Counted from the stretch's first letter, positions 26,687-36,002 are shown. The stretch is DNA of 64,000 nt from Mucilaginibacter mali (GCF_013283875.1 NZ_CP054139.1:2604001-2668000); one strand, 5' to 3'. Notes: generated by a model from the sequence alone, not told the origin. Numbers and translations: made by a program.

Positions 26687-27901
26687 TCAATCAGTTATAG
26701 GAAGATTAAACCTAAAGATGGTGCCATTACCGATAGCTGACTGAACAGTGATTGTTCCTTTTAGAGCCCTGATCAGTTCTTTTACCGTTGCCAGGCCTAT
26801 TCCGGTGCCTTTTTTATTTTCACGATCAGTGATATGGAGTGTAAAATTGCTGCTAAAAATCTGCTCGTGGTATTCTTTGGCTATGCCAACGCCGTTATCC
26901 TCTACCTCAAAAAAATAATGCCGGGCATCCTGCCTGAACCTGATCTGTATCAGTCCACGGTCTTTATCATTATAACGAATAGCATTGGTCAGCAAATTGA
27001 TCAGTATTTGCTGAAGGGCGATCGTTGAGATATTCAGCGTCTCATTTTCAATAGGCAAAATAATACTGAAATTATCAGGGATGTTAATCGTACTGATCAC
27101 GTCCTTCAAAAAAGCTAAAAAATTGACCGGATGTTTTTGTGTTGACAATAATCCGGGTGATTTGGAATAGGCAAGCATACCATCCAGCATAGTTATTAGG
27201 CGTTTAGTAGCATTGATATTCCGGTCTATTAAATCCTCACAGCTTTTATCCTGAAGTTTTTCCAAACGCGCTTTCAATAACTGTGCAGTTAGCAGGATAC
27301 TGCTCATCGGGTTTTTAATGTCATGAGCTGCCATTGACACAAATCTCTGTATAAAGAGATTTGAATCAATGAGTTCCTGATGTATCTTTACCAGTTCTAT
27401 AGCGCTTCTTCTTAATTCCAGTTTGTCTACAACCTGTTTAGCAATTATCTTTAAAGCGTTGGTTTGTTCTTCGGTTAGGTGCCTTTTATTCTGATCGATA
27501 ACGCAAAATGAGCCTAATACAAAACCATCCTTATTAATGAGAGGAATGCCGGCATAAAAAGTGATTCCGTTTTCAGCTTGGATCATTGAATTCGCAGCAA
27601 ATCGTTCATCCTTGCTGGCATCTTCTACGATCACGATATCATTATCAGAGGTAATCGTATGCGCACAAAATGACTGCTCAATCGGAGTTTCTTTCTCGGC
27701 TATTCCTTTGCTCGATTTAAACCATTGTCTTCTATCGTCAATCAAGCTGATAAAGGCGATAGGCGTCTGACAGATGGCGGAGGCCAAAGCGGTTAGTTCA
27801 TCAAAGTCCTTTTCTTCAGCAGTATCTAAAATATCATAGGATTTAAGTGCCTCCAGTCGTGCTTCTTCATTCTGATCATTGAAAAACGCGAGCATCGACA
27901 T
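26687..27901 (-). CDS. Cytoplasmic GAF-domain histidine kinase
   Basis: A 404-residue kinase without membrane helices. Residues ~20-160 form a GAF domain (LASAICQTPIAFISLIDDRR, QWFKSSKGI, SFCAHTI, FYAGIPLINKDGFVLGSFCV), of the subgroup that begins many Bacteroidota and cyanobacterial sensor kinases. The kinase core follows: His in MAAHDIKNPMSSILL near residue 193, N box NLLTNAIRYNDKD, G1 EDNGVGIAKEYHEQIFS and G2 GTGIGLATVKELI. The ligand is unknown. No response regulator is adjacent. It is the second soluble kinase carried by the island. Confidence 0.9.
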   Translation of the reverse strand: MSMLAFFNDQNEEARLEALKSYDILDTAEEKDFDELTALASAICQTPIAFISLIDDRRQWFKSSKGIAEKETPIEQSFCAHTITSDNDIVIVEDASKDERFAANSMIQAENGITFYAGIPLINKDGFVLGSFCVIDQNKRHLTEEQTNALKIIAKQVVDKLELRRSAIELVKIHQELIDSNLFIQRFVSMAAHDIKNPMSSILLTAQLLKARLEKLQDKSCEDLIDRNINATKRLITMLDGMLAYSKSPGLLSTQKHPVNFLAFLKDVISTINIPDNFSIILPIENETLNISTIALQQILINLLTNAIRYNDKDRGLIQIRFRQDARHYFFEVEDNGVGIAKEYHEQIFSSNFTLHITDRENKKGTGIGLATVKELIRALKGTITVQSAIGNGTIFRFNLPITD

Positions 27902-28148
27902 CTATATTTATTGTAAGAAGAAAATAAAGATAATCATAATTATTGAGAAGTTGTTTTATTTTAGGAAACGGGTTAAATAGCGGTACCAAATGTTGAGTAC
28001 CTTTTCCTGATATATTTTTATATTGTGCAATCGCGATAACAAAAACCGCGTTCAGGCGTTATATCATTAGTTCTTCTATAAAAAGTATCTGCATTCAGTT
28101 AATCAACTCTATTGTTGATCAAAACGCATCTAAATCCATTTTGCGTTT

Positions 28149-28979
28149 ATGCTCAAGCAGTCAGGCCGACAGGACTATAAAGCCTTTCTCCGCGCTTCTT
28201 ATCGATCCATCTGTACATTGATTAATGTACTCAAATTTATTTTTATGATGATTATTCTGATTTTCTTTTTAGCGCATTGGTTTTTGTCGCTGTTCTTTCA
28301 AACGTTTTTCCAGCACCGATATGCTTCGCACCGTATGTTTACCACAAGTAAGGCATGGGAGCGTATATTTTATGTGATGGCCTATCTTTTTGAAGGAGCA
28401 TCCTTTTTAAACCCGCGGGCTTACGCACTGATGCACCGGGAGCATCACGCTTACAGCGATACGGAGAAAGATCCGCATTCGCCTCACTTCTTTGTTGACA
28501 TCTTTCAAATGATGAAAGCAACTGTTAAAACCTTCAGGGATTATGTACAACGCACCAAAGATCCGGAAGCACAGTTTCCGGGGCACTACCCGGAATGGCC
28601 ACTGGTTGATCGAATGGGTTCTTCTATTTTATCACGTCTGCTTTTCGGCGCAGCTTATACTACCTTTTATATCTTCTTTGCCACCCAATGGTGGCTGTTC
28701 CTTTTGCTGCCCATTCATTTTATGATGGGGCCGATACACGGCGCTATCGTTAACTGGTGCGGACATAAATATGGCTACCGCAATTTTGACAATAAGGATA
28801 AATCAAAGAATACGACGCCGTTCGACTTTCTAATGCTGGGAGAACTGTTTCAGAACAACCACCATAAGCATCCCAACAGCGCAAATTTCGGCAATAAGTG
28901 GTTTGAATTCGATCCGGTTTACCCGGTGATCAAGCTGATGCACTGGATGCGGATCATCAAATTAAGGAAAGCATATTGA
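28149..28979 (+). CDS. Acyl-CoA/fatty acid desaturase
   Basis: A membrane di-iron desaturase with the three histidine boxes in order: FQHRYASHRMF, LMHREHHAYSDTEKDPHSP and GELFQNNHHKHPNSANFG. Hydrophobic helices flank them (MMIILIFFLAHWFLSLFF; FGAAYTTFYIFFATQWWLFL). The conserved core starts near residue 33, so Met codons at 28245/28248 are better start candidates than 28149, whose extra ~32 residues do not look conserved. The enzyme inserts a double bond into acyl chains using O2 and electrons, increasing membrane fluidity. Island neighbours KAS III and the cold-shock protein make low-temperature membrane adaptation the leading idea. Confidence 0.9.
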   Translation: MLKQSGRQDYKAFLRASYRSICTLINVLKFIFMMIILIFFLAHWFLSLFFQTFFQHRYASHRMFTTSKAWERIFYVMAYLFEGASFLNPRAYALMHREHHAYSDTEKDPHSPHFFVDIFQMMKATVKTFRDYVQRTKDPEAQFPGHYPEWPLVDRMGSSILSRLLFGAAYTTFYIFFATQWWLFLLLPIHFMMGPIHGAIVNWCGHKYGYRNFDNKDKSKNTTPFDFLMLGELFQNNHHKHPNSANFGNKWFEFDPVYPVIKLMHWMRIIKLRKAY

Positions 28980-29010
28980 AACAATTATCATAAACAAAAA
29001 CAATAAAAAA

Positions 29011-29097
29011 CTGCCCAACCCGGTCGGAAAAAAAGGGCCGTCTGCATACCAAGCAGGCAAAACAGAGGCACCTAAAACGGACATCGTCTACATCTAA
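29011..29097 (+). pseudogene. Relic or non-ATG copy of a small basic peptide gene
   Basis: This short frame encodes LPNPVGKKGPSAYQAGKT plus a short tail before a TAA. It is clearly related to the intact 45-residue gene at 31864-32001 (NGKKEPSAYQTGKT). The frame has no ATG, GTG or TTG in a sensible place; only ATT or CTG codons could start it. It is either a decayed paralogue or is read from a rare start codon. It lies between the desaturase and the Omp85-type gene. Confidence 0.5.
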
Positions 29098-29179
29098 AAA
29101 GAAGAAATAAAATGATAATTCAGACAGATAAATTTAAAAACAGCCAGTATACCCGGCTAAACATCAATCAACAACGTAT

Positions 29180-30412
29180 ATGAGACGGTGCCGGTTGGCA
29201 GTTATTGCCGCAATATGTTGTGTATTGCCTTCGGCACTGTACGCTCAGGACGCATCGAATACGATACCTAAACAAAGCGCGGTAAAAGATACTTCCCGGC
29301 AAACAGACCTGATCGATGTCGCTAAGAGCCTGTTTCACATCAATCCTCAGCAACCAAGAATACAACGCGAAAAAAAGGTGTACTTTTCTATCCTGCCTAT
29401 CCCTGGCGCTGTGCCGGGGGGCGCCGGGCGCGCATTGATCACCAGCACCACTGCGGGTACTTACCTTGGACCGCAAAGCACTACTAACCTGTCTACAGCT
29501 ACGTTCGCACCTTACTGGAATTTGCATGACCGGTTCGGCCTGCCTTTGCGATCCAGCATCTGGTTAAAAAACAATGCCTGGAACATACAAGGCGATATCC
29601 GCTTTTTAATATATCCGCAATATACCTGGGGGTTGGGCAGCAGTCATGCCTATGCCGACAAAACATTGGTAGACGATAATTATATCCGTTTTTATCAGAG
29701 CGTGCTTAAACGCATTACGCCCTATTTTTTTGCTGGCGGCGGCTACAATATTGATTACCGCAGCAATATAAGGAGCGACGATCCAAATGTTAACCTGGGC
29801 AGGTTTGCGGGCTATAATTATGGCACCAATGGCAGTTCGGTATCATCGGGAGTTAACCTGTCGCTGCTTTATGATACCCGTAACAATTCGATAAACCCTC
29901 TTCCCGGCTCATATTTTAATTTGGTTTACCGCATCAATCCGGTATTTCTGGGCAGCAATAACAACTGGCATTCCTTATATCTCGATTACAGGAAATATGT
30001 GCCGCTTAACCCGGCAAACAAAAACCAGCAAAATACACTGGCCTTCTGGTCGTACTTCTGGACGGTATTTAACAGCAATGCGCCTTATCTCGATCTGCCG
30101 AGCATCGGCTGGGACCCTTATAACCGCTCTGGCGAAGGCATCGATCAGAACCGCTACCGGGGCAGGTCGCTGTTTTACCTGGAGAGTGAATACCGCAGGG
30201 ACATCACCGAAAACGGGCTGCTTGGCTTTGTGGTGTTTGCCGATGCAACGACCGTAAGTGGTTCGGGTAACCTGTTCACATCCTGGCACCCGGCGGCGGG
30301 AACGGGCCTCCGGGTCAAATTTAACAAGGGTTCCAATACCAATATCGGCATAGATTATGCTTTCAGCCAGGGTTATCGAGCAGTAGTACTTAACCTGGGC
30401 GAGGCGTTTTAA
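29180..30412 (+). CDS. Omp85/surface-antigen-type outer-membrane beta-barrel protein
   Basis: A 410-residue exported protein: signal peptide CRLAVIAAICCVLPSALYAQ, a ~60-residue linker, then a beta barrel. Signature parts include YFSILPIPGAVPGGAG, LSLLYDTRNNSINPLPGSYF (the D15-like strand-turn region), LFYLESEYRRDITENGLLGF, and the terminal GIDYAFSQGYRAVVLNLGEAF with the final Phe used for outer-membrane insertion. No POTRA domains are present, so it is not BamA itself but a small relative, like the barrel-only surface-antigen proteins of Bacteroidota. Substrate unknown. Island cargo. Confidence 0.8.
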   Translation: MRRCRLAVIAAICCVLPSALYAQDASNTIPKQSAVKDTSRQTDLIDVAKSLFHINPQQPRIQREKKVYFSILPIPGAVPGGAGRALITSTTAGTYLGPQSTTNLSTATFAPYWNLHDRFGLPLRSSIWLKNNAWNIQGDIRFLIYPQYTWGLGSSHAYADKTLVDDNYIRFYQSVLKRITPYFFAGGGYNIDYRSNIRSDDPNVNLGRFAGYNYGTNGSSVSSGVNLSLLYDTRNNSINPLPGSYFNLVYRINPVFLGSNNNWHSLYLDYRKYVPLNPANKNQQNTLAFWSYFWTVFNSNAPYLDLPSIGWDPYNRSGEGIDQNRYRGRSLFYLESEYRRDITENGLLGFVVFADATTVSGSGNLFTSWHPAAGTGLRVKFNKGSNTNIGIDYAFSQGYRAVVLNLGEAF

Positions 30413-30583
30413 AACAGGTTGCAATATTTTACCTGTATTGTTAAAATATTAAAATTTCGGTTAGTTAATGTGTGAGTGGCGTGACAAACTACCGGGTTTT
30501 TAACTGTAGATTTACTCATTCTCCAAGCGATGTACGGCAGTAAGCCATTTACACGCTACACTTTCTACTAAACACAAAAAATC

Positions 30584-31066
30584 GTGAAATTTATTAACTA
30601 TGTATTATGTTCCATAATACTGTTGTCTGTCAGCACGTCTGGATCTGCACAGAAATACAAAGCGCCAGCAGATATGGTGAAGCTGAATAAGGAGTATGTT
30701 AAAGTAAGCAACGAGATCACGGATATTAATGCGCAGCTCACTATAGCCCAAAATAACCTGCCCGGCTATCAAACAACAGCTAATACCGCAACCGGTAACG
30801 TATAAACCGCCGCCTCAACCAGTAGTAACAGCTCATCCAAAGCAACCAACGGTAATATTGACGACGCAAAATCGTCAAGAAAGGATGCGGATGATGCTTA
30901 TGATAAAGCCAAAGATTCCAGATCGGCGAACAATAACGTCGGCAAACAAAATGAAAGGATAAGGAAGCTAAAAGCAGACCTGAACAAGAAACAGCAGCGC
31001 CTGAAAGACCTGGATGTTATGCGTGCCGCCATTTATGCCCAACTGCCAGCAAACCGGCATCAATAA
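30584..31066 (+). pseudogene. Exported coiled-coil protein gene interrupted by an in-frame stop
   Basis: The frame starts at 30584 with a signal peptide (FINYVLCSIILLSVSTSGSAQ) and a helical segment, then meets TAA at 30803-30805 (codon 74). The same frame continues without a break for another 86 codons to a TAA at 31064-31066, encoding Ser/Asn-rich and then strongly helical sequence (QNERIRKLKADLNKKQQRLK). The intact protein would have about 160 residues. A single C- or G-to-T change (CAA or GAA to TAA) explains the break. No family recognised. The 73-residue N-terminal piece may still be secreted. Confidence 0.75.
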
Positions 31067-31095
31067 AATATTAACCGCCTGCTAAATTCAATATA

Positions 31096-31338
31096 GTGTC
31101 AATAAGATCATCTTTTTCTCTGCAACAACAGTTTCACCTGCTAATTAACATGCAGGGCAACGACCATCATATGGCTGTTTTACCCGGCAGTGACCGCCGC
31201 CGGTTCCTGATCATCGATCAGGGAAATATCATTGGTGAGTTGGGCTTCGATGAGCAATTCGAGTGTGTCTTCAACCAGACAAACTTAAGTACGCTTGTAA
31301 TAGAACAACTCTATGCAGGTATAAAAAGCCATTACTGA
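31096..31338 (+). CDS. Hypothetical protein, about 80 residues
   Basis: A small frame starting with GTG at 31096 (an ATG at 31150 would give about 62 residues). The middle reads LPGSDRRRFLIIDQGNIIGEL, a beta-rich pattern, and the end is helical (LVIEQLYAGIKSHY). No signal peptide or known domain. It lies 30 bases after the broken coiled-coil gene on the same strand and could share its transcript. Weakly supported. Confidence 0.4.
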   Translation: MSIRSSFSLQQQFHLLINMQGNDHHMAVLPGSDRRRFLIIDQGNIIGELGFDEQFECVFNQTNLSTLVIEQLYAGIKSHY

Positions 31339-31455
31339 CAATTGGCTTACCGTTAACGCAAATTGCGGAATTGGCTTATCTGATCGGGCATATATCAATA
31401 ACAATGCCTTTTTCGGCATACCCGTTTTCAGCCGGATTGTTTTAATCATCAAACC

Positions 31456-31848
31456 ATGAAAAAGAATAACTTCATTAAGTATTACCGTGTTTACAAAAAC
31501 GACACTTCCGTTACCGAGGTTTCGGTTAATGACTTTAAACCAGTGTTACCAGGTCGCTTTAAAAGGGGGATACCCATTGCCGGGCCGGGGGATGCGCATT
31601 GCCCGTTACCCTGCTTTGAATATTCCCTGCCGCCTGATGGCAGCATGTTCTTTGGCTATCCGGATAAAGTCACGGCCATGGAAAAAGCAAAGGCCGGGGC
31701 GCTGGCTTACATTAACGAAATGATCAAAGAGGTAGAACTTGGCATCAAAAAGCTGGTACAGTACCGTAACGATCATTATGAAGACCTGAATATTAACCTG
31801 CTTGACGCCAATATCCGCAGGCTAAAAAAAGAAATGTACATCAAATAA
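31456..31848 (+). CDS. Hypothetical protein, 130 residues
   Basis: A soluble protein starting with ATG at 31456. The first half is beta-rich with a conserved-looking Pro/Gly segment (GIPIAGPGDAHCPLPCFEYS) containing two Cys close together, and the second half is helical (TAMEKAKAGALAYINEMIKE, VELGIKKLVQYR). No named family. It is 15 bases upstream of the small basic peptide gene on the same strand, so these small genes probably form one operon (31456-32324). Confidence 0.6.
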   Translation: MKKNNFIKYYRVYKNDTSVTEVSVNDFKPVLPGRFKRGIPIAGPGDAHCPLPCFEYSLPPDGSMFFGYPDKVTAMEKAKAGALAYINEMIKEVELGIKKLVQYRNDHYEDLNINLLDANIRRLKKEMYIK

Positions 31849-31863
31849 ATAAACAAAAAAACC

Positions 31864-32001
31864 ATGAAAGGTAAGAATGCAAGCAGGGACGCGAGGAAAG
31901 CGCCCAGTCTGAATGGAAAAAAAGAGCCTTCAGCCTACCAAACAGGAAAAACCTCTGTATCGAAAATTGAAATTACACCTGTTATTAAAAAAAAGAAATG
32001 A
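31864..32001 (+). CDS. 45-residue basic peptide with GKKxPSAYQxGKT motif
   Basis: A complete ATG-to-TGA frame encoding a Lys/Arg-rich, probably disordered peptide: NASRDARKAPSLNGKKEPSA, then YQTGKTSV and a C-terminal IKKKK. Its stop overlaps the next gene's start by 4 bases (ATGA at 31998-32001), which is strong support that it is translated. A related relic lies at 29011-29097. The charge suggests binding to nucleic acid or another acidic partner. No known family. Confidence 0.65.
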   Translation: MKGKNASRDARKAPSLNGKKEPSAYQTGKTSVSKIEITPVIKKKK

Positions 32002-32324
32002 TGATCAATACAAAAACAGCCATTCAGCAGGCGCGGATTTATATATATGAACTGGATAATTGCGCCAGAGAATTCGGTTTTAAGGCTGACGAAGGATGGA
32101 AGCTGAATGTACTTTCAGATGCGGAAAAAGTAGTTGTTGAAAAGCAATATCATCCCGTTATTTCAGTAAAAGCGCTGCCGGAGGTACTGTCTGAATTATT
32201 TAATCTCGTAAAGGATGCCTTATCTCAGGTAAAACCGAACATTATTAATTCCATGACACCGGAAAATTTATCTATGTGCGGGTTGCAATACCTGGTTGCT
32301 TATAATCCCAAACGGGTAAGGTAA
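31998..32324 (+). CDS. Hypothetical protein, 108 residues
   Basis: A soluble helical protein (TAIQQARIYIYELDNCAREF, LPEVLSELFNLVKDALSQVK) that ends in a basic tail. It starts inside the stop codon of the 45-residue peptide gene, so its translation is coupled to that gene. No recognised domain. It is the last small gene before the glycosyltransferase. Function unknown. Confidence 0.6.
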   Translation: MMINTKTAIQQARIYIYELDNCAREFGFKADEGWKLNVLSDAEKVVVEKQYHPVISVKALPEVLSELFNLVKDALSQVKPNIINSMTPENLSMCGLQYLVAYNPKRVR

Positions 32325-32427
32325 CATTGAATAAAGAAACAATAGCCTGAAATAGTCCCTATTGCCTTGATATCAGTTTTAATGACCTGTTGTTAGACAG
32401 GTCTTTTACTTTCAATCTCAACTCAAT

Positions 32428-34695
32428 ATGAAAATCGCTTATATTTCTACCTATACGCCCAGGGAGTGCGGAATAGCGACATTTAATAAAAACCTGATAC
32501 AAGCCATAGGCGCGAACTTTAAAAAACGTAACCTGTTAGAAGCCAGTTTCGTCATAGCCATGAACGATTCGGAGCATTTACAACAATATGATTACCCGGA
32601 AGAAGTGAAAGTTATTATCCGGCAGGATTACCAGGAAGATTATTTCAAAGCGGCTAATTATATCAATACCAGCACGGTCGACGTATGTGTGCTGGAACAT
32701 GAATTCGGGATATTCGGAGGAGACAGCGGTAACTATATTCTTCCGCTACTCAGCAGACTTGACAAACCGTTGATCACGATTCTGCACACCGTGTTGCGGG
32801 AACCATCCTTTATTCAGAAGGCAATCATATCCGAGATTGCCAACCAATCTGCAACAGTGGTAGTAATGGGCCGGTGTGCCGTAGATTTCCTGGTAAATAT
32901 TTATAATCTGCCTCCCGCAAAGATTAAGCTGATTGAACATGGGGTTCCCGACCTGGAAGCGCCCGGCGAAAATCCGGTTAAAACGATCACGGCTTTCCGT
33001 CATAAACGCGTACTGCTTACTTTCGGTCTGCTCGGCCGGAATAAAGGGCTTGAAACAGTTATAAAAGCTTTGCCTAAAATAGTTGCGCAATATCCGGATG
33101 TGATGTATGTGGTGCTGGGCAATACCCATCCCGGTGTTTTAAAAAGCTCAGGAGAGGAGTACCGCGAGTATCTTAAACGGCTTGCCGTTCAATTAAAGGT
33201 AGAAAACCATCTTGTTTTTATTAATCACTTCGTATCCGAAGAGGAACTGATCAATTACCTGGCTGCCGCAACCATTTATGTTACACCATATCTGAATGAA
33301 GCTCAGATTACCAGTGGCACGCTTTCTTACGCGGTGGGCGCCGGAGCAGCTGTCGTTTCTACGCCTTACTGGCATGCACTCGAACTACTGGAAAATAACC
33401 GGGGACGGTTATTTAATTTTAAAGATTTTGACGCGCTAGCATCGACAGTAAACGGACTACTTGAAAATGACACGGAGCGCGATCAACTCAAAAATAATGC
33501 TTATCAATATGGTCTCGGGCTGCGCTGGCCTAGGATAGGCGCTGAGTACATCATCCTCTTTCAGGATGCTATTCGCAACAAAAAAGACTTTGAAGAACAA
33601 AAGCTTCGCCAGCTTGTCGACCCGGAAATTATGCCTGTTTTCAGCCTTGCCCACGTCAAAAGGCTTACGGATGACACGGGAATTGTACAGCATGCTAAAT
33701 ATGGTATCCCCAACCTGAAGGAGGGCTATTGCTTGGACGATAATGCAAGGGCGCTTATAATGGCACTAATGGCTTACGGTCAGCATAAAAGCCAGGAGGC
33801 GCTTAACTTGCTGCCCGTTTTCCTGAGCTATATTCATTATATGCAATTGGACAATGGTAACTTCAGGAACTTCCTGAGTTTCAACAGGAGCTACCTGGAC
33901 GAGGTAGGCTCAGAAGATTCTTTTGGGCGCACTGTATGGGCATTAGGTTATATGATCAGTAACGCGCCTAATATCTCCTACCAGGAATTTTCGGAAGAAC
34001 TGTTCTTCCGTTCCGTTCCTCATTTTCAAAGCATGAAGCACTTACGCGGGATATTAAACACCATAGTAGGCATTGCATATTACCTACAGGTACATGCCGC
34101 TGATGAGCGTATCTTAACTCAACTCAATAAACTGACGGAGACCGTGGTTGCAGCCTACCTGGAGCACCGCAGGGACGACTGGCACTGGTTTGAAGAAAAG
34201 TTGACCTATGATAATGCCATCTTTCCACTGGCGCTGCTTCATTCCTACGGAATAACGGGCAATGAACAGGTGAAGCAGATCGCGCTGGAGTCTTTAAGTT
34301 TTCTGGATAAACTGACATTAAGCAATGGGTATCTAAGTCCGGTCGGCAATAACGGCTGGCATCAAAAGGGTAACAAAATGCCAGCCTACGACCAGCAAGC
34401 GATTGAAACGATGGCCATGGTCTTAATGTATCTTCAGGCGTATCGGGTTACCCATCAGCCCGAATATATCCGGAAAATGTTTTTATGCTATCTATGGTTC
34501 CTGGGAGAAAACACGCTTCGCGTTCCTCTTTACGACCATGAAACCAAAGGTTGTTGCGATGGCCTGGGCGCCGCCGGGGTGAACCGTAATCAAGGAGCTG
34601 AAAGTACGCTTGCTTATCTGATTGCGCATTTAGGTGTATTGAATGCATTTGAATTGGAATACCAGTACAACTTGCTGGGCGAACCATTAGTATAG
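32428..34695 (+). CDS. GT4 glycosyltransferase fused to an all-helical C-terminal domain
   Basis: A 755-residue protein. Residues 1-~400 are a GT-B fold glycosyltransferase of family 4: IAYISTYTPRECGIATFNKN, VLEHEFGIFGGDSGNYIL, LLTFGLLGRNKGLETVIKAL and YVTPYLNEAQITSGTLSYAV with the acidic and Gly residues of the donor site. Residues ~410-755 form a helical toroid-like domain (IPNLKEGYCLDDNARALIMA, GSEDSFGRTVWALGYMIS, KMPAYDQQAIETMAMVLMYL) similar in style to six-hairpin glycosidases. The fusion is known in bacteria; the acceptor is not known. No signal peptide, so it acts in the cytoplasm. It may make a storage or surface glycan. Last cargo gene before the integrase. Confidence 0.85.
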   Translation: MKIAYISTYTPRECGIATFNKNLIQAIGANFKKRNLLEASFVIAMNDSEHLQQYDYPEEVKVIIRQDYQEDYFKAANYINTSTVDVCVLEHEFGIFGGDSGNYILPLLSRLDKPLITILHTVLREPSFIQKAIISEIANQSATVVVMGRCAVDFLVNIYNLPPAKIKLIEHGVPDLEAPGENPVKTITAFRHKRVLLTFGLLGRNKGLETVIKALPKIVAQYPDVMYVVLGNTHPGVLKSSGEEYREYLKRLAVQLKVENHLVFINHFVSEEELINYLAAATIYVTPYLNEAQITSGTLSYAVGAGAAVVSTPYWHALELLENNRGRLFNFKDFDALASTVNGLLENDTERDQLKNNAYQYGLGLRWPRIGAEYIILFQDAIRNKKDFEEQKLRQLVDPEIMPVFSLAHVKRLTDDTGIVQHAKYGIPNLKEGYCLDDNARALIMALMAYGQHKSQEALNLLPVFLSYIHYMQLDNGNFRNFLSFNRSYLDEVGSEDSFGRTVWALGYMISNAPNISYQEFSEELFFRSVPHFQSMKHLRGILNTIVGIAYYLQVHAADERILTQLNKLTETVVAAYLEHRRDDWHWFEEKLTYDNAIFPLALLHSYGITGNEQVKQIALESLSFLDKLTLSNGYLSPVGNNGWHQKGNKMPAYDQQAIETMAMVLMYLQAYRVTHQPEYIRKMFLCYLWFLGENTLRVPLYDHETKGCCDGLGAAGVNRNQGAESTLAYLIAHLGVLNAFELEYQYNLLGEPLV

Positions 34696-34766
34696 ATAAA
34701 GTTGGGATCCTATATACGAATAATTGTTTCAATTCAAAATAATCGATATCCGATCAACTAATAACT

Positions 34767-36002
34767 TTAGTTAAAGTTTTTTAACTTTACTTTGAGTCGC
34801 GCCATATCGTCACCTAATTTACTTTCAATGACCTTTGCGTAAATTTGCGTAGTGGTTAGCTTGCTATGCCCTAACAACTTGCTTACGGTTTCTATCGGTA
34901 CACCGTTGGTTAGCGTAACCGTTGTGGCAAAAGTATGCCGGGCAATATGAAAGGTTAACGGTTTAACTATGTCGCATGTGTCCGCTATTTCCTTTAGATA
35001 GCTGTTCAGCTTTTGATTGCTTAACGTTGGGAGCACTTTACCTTCGGCCAATGCTTGCGGATGGCCTTTGTATTTTTCTACAATGGCTAACGCCTTTGGT
35101 AACAAAGGAACTTTAACAGGCTCATTGGTCTTTTGCCTGTTGGTTACTATCCAAATATCATTTTCGGATTTTTCTATCAGGTTGGCAGGGGTTAAATTAA
35201 ATACATCAATATAAGCCAGTCCTGTATAGCAACTAAAAATAAAAAGGTCTTGCACAACCTGTAACCGCACGATGTTGAAATGCTTGTTTTCTATCCTTGC
35301 CAATTCATCTTTGGTCAAAAACTCACGTTCAACCTTATCAAATTTCAGTTGATAAGCCTGAAAGGGATTGCGGTCAATCCATTCCAGTCTAACCGCAAGA
35401 TTTATCATTTTACAAAACCTTTCGATATGTTTCATCAGGCCGTTGTTGTTTAGCGGCTTTTGGCCTTTCTCCGGCGTTCTGTTAAGCAGGTAATACTGGA
35501 AGTCGGTAATAAATTTATAGCTTAGCTCGGACAGGTATTTGTCGCTTGTCTTAAATCGCTCTTTGATAAACTCCTTAATATACTTTTGGGTAGTATAGTA
35601 ATTCTTCATCGTGCCTGGCTCCAATACGTTAGCCTGCTCCGCATTGTGATACTCCATCAGTTTACAAAGCGTAAATTCAGCCTGATCTGCCCCGGTAACT
35701 TTCTCCTTTAAAAGTTCTGCGGTAATAAATTTCTTTTGTAACAAAAGCTGTTGGTAACCCTCTACAATACCCGCCTTAAATTGGTCAAGGTATTTATTGA
35801 GTTTAGTAATTTCTTCGCGGCTACCTTTTGCCATTCCCTTAACAGGGTTCCAGTTACTTTCCTCGATGGAACGTTTAACGGAAATTTCAATACGTTTACC
35901 GTTTACGGTAATACGGGCATAAATTGGTGATTTGCCCGCTTGGTTAATCTTTTGCTTTTTAAGGTAAAAGCTGGCGCCGAAGGTGTTGTTTGCAGTACTC
36001 AT
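34767..36002 (-). CDS. int: Tyrosine integrase of the tRNA-Pro island (CTnDOT-type)
   Basis: A 411-residue integrase. An arm-binding domain lies at the N-terminus (YARITVNGKRIEISVKRS), a SAM-like core-binding domain in the middle, and the catalytic domain at ~215-400. Visible catalytic parts are HIARHTFATTVTL (His/Arg), KLLGHSKLTTTQIYAKV (His and nucleophile Tyr). The box I position usually holding Arg reads CYTGLAYIDVFNL, with Ala in place of Arg, resembling the IntDOT group, which also lacks this Arg. It lies next to the tRNA-Pro attachment site and points away from it, with the recombination arms upstream. It converges on the glycosyltransferase gene. Confidence 0.93.
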   Translation of the reverse strand: MSTANNTFGASFYLKKQKINQAGKSPIYARITVNGKRIEISVKRSIEESNWNPVKGMAKGSREEITKLNKYLDQFKAGIVEGYQQLLLQKKFITAELLKEKVTGADQAEFTLCKLMEYHNAEQANVLEPGTMKNYYTTQKYIKEFIKERFKTSDKYLSELSYKFITDFQYYLLNRTPEKGQKPLNNNGLMKHIERFCKMINLAVRLEWIDRNPFQAYQLKFDKVEREFLTKDELARIENKHFNIVRLQVVQDLFIFSCYTGLAYIDVFNLTPANLIEKSENDIWIVTNRQKTNEPVKVPLLPKALAIVEKYKGHPQALAEGKVLPTLSNQKLNSYLKEIADTCDIVKPLTFHIARHTFATTVTLTNGVPIETVSKLLGHSKLTTTQIYAKVIESKLGDDMARLKVKLKNFN

